Source: Paramyrothecium sp. XJ0827 (Eukaryota > Ascomycota > Sordariomycetes > Hypocreales > Stachybotryaceae). From it: 64,000 bases of DNA. Positions 59,264-64,000 of this stretch are shown here, in pieces. The position numbers and the translations under genes are program-made. Below the pieces are notes generated by a model. That model saw only the letters and a program-made list of their open reading frames with translations. It did no database searches and was not told the DNA's origin. How positions within the stretch are numbered: position 1 is the stretch's first letter; each line of letters begins with the position of its first letter. The DNA is taken from contig JAJFPB010000002.1 of the NCBI GenBank assembly GCA_020881915.1, positions 620,001-684,000 of the forward strand, in the 5' to 3' direction.

Positions 59264-62200
59264 GTTTTCCGACGATGAGGACGAATGCGTGAGTGTGCTA
59301 TGTCTGGAGAAAGAGAGAGAGAGAGAGAGGCGTATTAGTCGTCCTGGTGCGGTGTCTCCGTCTTAAGAGCAATGGCACGTAAGGATATCAATGCATCTGC
59401 ACTACACACGTGTGAAAGGAATAACAGCCTCCGTAACCCCCTTTGCCTATTGTCTTGCAGGGCCGGAACGATGGGTTAATTTGTGCATTGTCGCTTGTCC
59501 AATTCTTCTACACGGAACAAATCCAATGCTCGACCATGTATCGTATAGTGCAACCGGATGCTCTGCTTCAGGTGGTGATCGACACGGCCGGCCTCGGTGG
59601 TTGGACAGCGATGAGGCGACCCCGTTGCCCAAATCGGGACAGGCTCGGAAGCCTGAACCACGTTCCTCGGAGAGAGCGTCTCCATCAGTGAAAGTGGCAG
59701 CCAGCAGCAGGTACTTTTCCCCGTGGGATGGCGTAGAGAGGTTAATATAGAACATCCTAGGTGCGAGGGCCCCATGCGGTGCGTGCGGTCCGCGATCCGA
59801 GGCGGCTGGATCCCAGTGAAATTGGGGCACACCCACATGCCGAGTTATCCAGGTTCGCGTGCCCTGTTTTTGTGGTCTGTTGCGCCGCGACGTTGTATTT
59901 TCAGGCGCCTTTTACCACTGACAAGCTGTGTCTGGTTCGATTCCGGGAGGCTAAGGAAAAATAATCGCGGCGTTTCTTCGAAGCGACGTGCATAGATGGT
60001 CACCTGGTCCTGCTTATGCCGTGGGAGGGATCGATGCTCCGTTGTGGAAAGCTTCCGAAAGAGGGAATTGTACAGATGCGCCCTGGCGATCCGGAGATTG
60101 TCCAACGGGCTTGTCCATGCCCACGCCAGCAGGAGTTAGATCTTGACTATCCATTCACAGGTCTGACTGTGACAAGTCGTCAGTTCCAGTAATTGCGTAT
60201 CAGCTGGAACATAATTCATCTTTCCCTTGATCCACGTCTACTTTTAGCTAGCACATTCACACCAACCTAAAGAATGACCAGAGCCTTTTCTTCCGCGACC
60301 TGACTCCCAAGCCAGACCGCCTCACAAATCCATTTGGGCAGCAGCAGATGTAGGTTGGATATTCGGAGAAATGCGATGCGCCAAGCAGTATCGGAAGCGG
60401 GATGAGGTGCTTGGCTGAATGCCTCGCATGCGGGACCAGGGGCTGGTGCTGCGGGGGGCGCTGCTTGGCAGGGCCAGTGAGTCGTCCCCTGTGAGGAGGC
60501 CGTTGGTCGGAGACTGCTTCAGCGCCCCATCAGCGGTCATACGAATTGCACACGACTTCTAAAAAGACGTCGCACATAATCACTTTTCAAAGGCTTTCAC
60601 ACCGCTGTGATACAATGGGGTGTATTTCTGGCTGTCTGTGAAGGCTTTCGACATGGGATACACACGGCGAAGCTGCAGCCCACATTGTCGTAATAGACAG
60701 GTGTGTTTCCAGAAACATATAATATCAAAGGATCCCAATGTCCGGTAAAATCGTCATAATTCCTCCTAATGGTTATCAGTTGATGTATCGTATTGTATAG
60801 ATGCTATAGAAGCCAGATACAATTGTTTGGTTCGGCAGTCTGCTCAAGCTCATCCTTGACGTCGTTTCCGACGAGTCCGACTATGTCACACACCCAAAGC
60901 ATTTATCTAACACACCAACATCAACATGATTAGCAAAAATATAACATACGTGGTTTGGTAGTTCTTCTAGTTGCCGAAACCGTGCCCACCTCACACCTCC
61001 TTGACACTCCATAGGATTAATCGATGCTACAGTGTTCGCAGGCGACGCAGTGCTTCGAAAGCTTCGTCTACCTGAGTGTCTGGATGCTTCACTGATGCCC
61101 CTTTCTTGTGGTATCGGGAATTTTGGCAGTGTTTACGCCTTACCACATGTGTAATTCGTATCGTCGACTTTGACTATACTCGCCGTCACCATAGTGCAGA
61201 TTCTAAGCCCGGGTGAGTAGAGCAATGGCAGCGTCGATATGAGCAGTCGGCTAAGACGCTCAAGATAGAGCTTGTCATAATACTATATAATAATTGGCTA
61301 CCTTCTGTAAACCATCATACGGCTCATTATATGGCTCGAAGGAAACAGATACAAATATAGACCTGGTTGGAGCACGGAATTCGCATGACGCCATTGTCTA
61401 GGCGGAACCGCTCATTACATCATCTGCTTTGAGCCTCGGTATATTTGGGCCGAGAATATTTGGTGGGTTGATTCAAGTTCAGGTGGACATTCCGGTCAGT
61501 GTTGCCTCTCGTGGGATGTCTCATGTACTTGTTTTAGATGACGGGAATGATGTTGACATCACAAGCAGTACGGTGCGAGTGCCAAGATGATGATGGCCAG
61601 AAACAGCAATTGAATCCCAGAAGGCCCCTGGTCCACGATTTGAAGCGCAAATACAATTTTGGGCTTCTGGACTGTGCTGGATCTGCAATTGCGGTCATGT
61701 TGTTGGCCAATCTTAGCTCTGGAATACCAAGTAGCGTATATATGCTCCCATATCAACGAGTGAGCACTTCAAGGTAAGTGTACTTGACCATAAAGCTTGC
61801 CAATACTCGAGCCTGAACAGGATGCTTGGCGAATGTCTCAGGGCTATGGTGTTCGCATGGTGCTTCGCGATGCTTGTGGTGACCAGATTAGCTTTGGTTT
61901 GTCTTCTGCACCAGAAAGCTCTTCACTAGCCAAGTCTCAAAAATTGTGACTTATTCAGACAGTCGCAGCCGAAGTTAAGCCAAAGATGCCCTAAATCTAT
62001 CCTGCCATTTAACTGAATTTCGTGGTTAGACCATCCACTCTCCTCCTGTCAAACTTGTGAGCTGTAGGTCAGTACTTGTGGATTAGTACTTGAACACCGG
62101 CTGGTATTGTTGAATGACCTTATTTTTGTCCGCCATGTCTATGGAATCAAAATAGAGTTTTGAGATATGATGTGCTCAACGTCCGTACATGTGTGGCAAT

Positions 62201-62588
62201 TGCTAATAATAACCACCATTTGGGCATTTTGGGCGGTTGTTATTAATCAATGTTTCTTCTTCGGGACGGGCCCATCAGGTAAGCGGACTCCCGCTGGTGA
62301 CAAATCCCGGGCTTGTTCCGAGCCAGAGCCCAGGGCATTCCAGAAACCCCACCGAATCTCTCAGCGTCTTCTGCGGGGCGCATACAAAAAGCCGCCGAGA
62401 CGCAACTCACTCATGAACCAGCCTCTATTGAGCATAACCACTGCATAGACATTCACAAAGCGCCTTACCGCGACAACAGAGTCATTTACTCGAGGAAGCG
62501 CAGCCTGAATAAACAGCCGCGCACTCAGCATCTCACAACCATCCCTACCCCTACTCCTCCCACCACAAACAACAACCCACAGCCCACA
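59264..62588. other. Long gene-free stretch
   Basis: About 3.3 kb between the divergent glucanase and thioredoxin genes. A GA run (about 59309-59330) lies just upstream of the glucanase start. From about 60550 to 62150 base composition is more AT-rich than the flanks and reading frames are short. A B-box-like GGTTCGATTCC at 59934 does not fold into a tRNA with its surroundings. No gene recognised. Confidence 0.5.
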
Positions 62589-62981
62589 ATGGCCGACGAC
62601 AAGGTCCAGCACATCACCTCGGCCTCGCAGCTCGACGAGCTCTTCGCCAGCACCACCTACGTCGCCGTCGACTTCTTCGCCGACTGGTGCCCCCCCTGCA
62701 AGGCCATCTCCCCGGTCTTCGCCAGCCTCGCCGGCCAGCACGCCCACCCGGGTCAGCTGGCCTTCGCCAAGGTCAACGTCGACCACGTCGGCGAGGTCGC
62801 CGGCCGCTACGGCATCTCCGCCATGCCCACCTTCATGTTCTTCAAGGAGGGCAAGCAGGTCGCCGTCAACGGCCAGAGGATGATCCAGGGCGCGGACCCG
62901 AGGAGCCTGGGCGCCGCCGCCGAGAAGCTGGGCGGCCTGGCCAAGAAGAGGGCCGCCGAGGCCGGGGCCCCTTCTTCTTGA
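62589..62981 (+). CDS. Thioredoxin with WCPPC active site
   Basis: Single exon, 130 aa, strongly C-ending codons. The thioredoxin fold is clear: VAVDFFADWCPPCKAISPVF (active-site cysteines 34 and 37), FAKVNVDHVGEVAGRYGISAMPTFMFFKEGKQV with the cis-proline in MPT, and a closing helix. The usual WCGPC is WCPPC here; a proline in the first variable position changes redox potential and partner choice in other thioredoxin-fold proteins. No signal peptide, so cytosolic or nuclear. The C-terminal tail after the fold (LAKKRAAEAGAPSS) is short and basic. Start chosen at MADDKVQHI; the frame continues upstream but reads like a leader. Confidence 0.92.
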   Translation: MADDKVQHITSASQLDELFASTTYVAVDFFADWCPPCKAISPVFASLAGQHAHPGQLAFAKVNVDHVGEVAGRYGISAMPTFMFFKEGKQVAVNGQRMIQGADPRSLGAAAEKLGGLAKKRAAEAGAPSS

Positions 62982-63205
62982 ACAAAGCCGCCTTGGAAGT
63001 GGAAGAAGAAGGGATGTGCAGAGGCTCAGCATGTCGCAGAACTTGTTTAGATTATGACTTATTAGCGGTATCATGGATTCGAGCTCCGTAGGCATGGAGT
63101 ACCAGCCACGAGTTGAGTCCTTTTGACAATGACAGACAAATTTCCAAACCAAGAGTAATATAAAAGATCCATTAAACACAAGGTACCATTTATTTACATT
63201 ATAAT

Positions 63206-64000
63206 CTAAGATCGTAGATATTCGCACACCGTTTCTGCCCACCGAACGCTACCTTTGTATATCCACATACCCGGTGCATTGCCTGACTTCAGCCCCTCGA
63301 TCGCGTCTGCGACTGCCGGGCCAGAGCCTTCCTCTTTAATCTCACGAATGGGGTAGACGTAGGTCTTGAACGAGAAGAGCAAGGACTGGGTTTCTGGGAG
63401 ACGTGAGAGCGTCTGCAGTTCCATCCTGGCAAATGTCTATGCATCGAGATTAATAAAAACCGGCCAAACAAAAAGTGATGGACAGTGTCAAGGTGCCTCA
63501 CTTGATCTAGATCTACATTGGTGCTTATGTTTTGTTGTGGTTTATTACCGACGGGGTGAGGATCGCAGTCGAAGAGATTGGGATGCGTCTGTATGGACCA
63601 CTGCAGTCACTGTCGTCAACAGGCGGTACCTCACGTAGACGTTGTAAAACTTACATTCATCCGTTTAACATTCTTACCGACTTCTACCTTGCCAAAGAAG
63701 CGCTCCATGCTGGGCCCAATCTTATCGAAAGAGGGTACGGGCTCATGGATTGCCTTGAGGCCCTTTCCAAGTTTGTGACTCGGGTCGAAGCCCATTGGGA
63801 AGCAACACATAAAGGCAACAGTCTTGTGGCCATCGGGGGTGTCTTTCATTAAAAAGATATCCTCTTCCACGGTGGTCCCTAGGATCCGAAGGCCAGCTAG
63901 CGGATCTTTCGGGGGCGTTGTGGAGAATGAGCGTCCTGTGACAAGGTTCTCGAACGTCTTGCCCTCGTCGGACAGTCTGAACATGCTGGGATAGCGACGT
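63206..64000 (-). CDS. DUF3445 (heme-dependent oxidative N-demethylase-like) protein, 3' part
   Basis: Exons 64000-63655 (open to the window edge), 63600-63502 and 63436-63206. Intron 1 is GTAAGT...TGCAG and intron 2 GTGAGG...CATAG, both in phase 0. Family blocks: EEDIFLMK, AFMCCFPMGFDPSHKLGKGLKAIHEPVPSF, SMERFFGKVEVGKNVKRMN joined to WSIQTHPN, then RMELQTLSRLPETQSLLFSFKTYVYPI and NAPGMWIYKGSVRW. Bacterial relatives are heme enzymes that oxidatively N-demethylate small amines; the fungal substrate is unknown. The N-terminal part lies beyond the right edge. Confidence 0.85.

Noticed and set aside
59860..59955. tRNA suggested by a B-box-like GGTTCGATTCC
   Set aside because: A T-arm can be drawn only with two wobble pairs and no matching acceptor stem or A-box lies upstream at tRNA distance.
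60550..62150. RIP-degraded transposon
   Set aside because: More AT-rich than the flanks, but not extreme, and no remnant of a transposon protein was seen in any frame.

Overview
The window is nuclear DNA of a filamentous ascomycete, most likely a Sordariomycete. The evidence is many short introns (about 47-140 nt, mostly GTRNGT donors, CTAAC-like branch sites and YAG acceptors), a HET-domain gene, a fungal patatin-NACHT receptor, an Ecm33-type GPI wall protein, a fungal delta-12 desaturase, and a GH131 glucanase with a CBM1. Exon joins were worked out by hand from splice signals, frame continuity and family motifs. Most joined models come to a whole number of codons.

Left part (1-25.1 kb), accessory in character: the 3' end of a membrane-anchored pepsin-like protein; a HET-domain incompatibility-type gene; a secreted GH29 alpha-L-fucosidase; a seven-exon short-chain dehydrogenase whose first intron appears to be GC-AG; an Ecm33/Sps2-like GPI protein; a small secreted protein; the delta-12 fatty acid desaturase (minus strand); a 3.9-kb gene-free stretch; and a ten-exon gene for a 1,555-residue protein with patatin, NACHT, ankyrin and WD-like modules. 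This last gene and the HET gene are both of the kind used in fungal self/non-self recognition and regulated cell death.

Middle (25.6-43.2 kb): an intronless IS630/mariner-type transposase ORF with an altered first catalytic acid; a TBC-domain (RabGAP-like) gene; a 4.6-kb gene-free stretch; a large disordered basic protein with three SUMO-interacting-like motifs; then two housekeeping genes transcribed divergently from a 520-bp promoter, CCT2 (chaperonin beta subunit) and eIF3b (PRT1).

Right part (43-64 kb): a 3.1-kb gene-free stretch that includes a leader with upstream ORFs; the ER-stress sensor IRE1; Hel2/ZNF598 (RING E3 ligase of ribosome quality control); a DEK_C/SWIB-domain nuclear protein; a GH131-CBM1 secreted beta-glucanase; another 3.3 kb without genes; a small thioredoxin with a WCPPC active site; and the 3' part of a DUF3445 (heme-dependent oxidative N-demethylase-like) gene that runs off the right edge.

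IRE1, Hel2, eIF3b, CCT2 and thioredoxin all act in protein synthesis, folding or stress, but I see no evidence that they form a cluster. They look like ordinary chromosomal neighbours. I found no rRNA, tRNA or CRISPR features.
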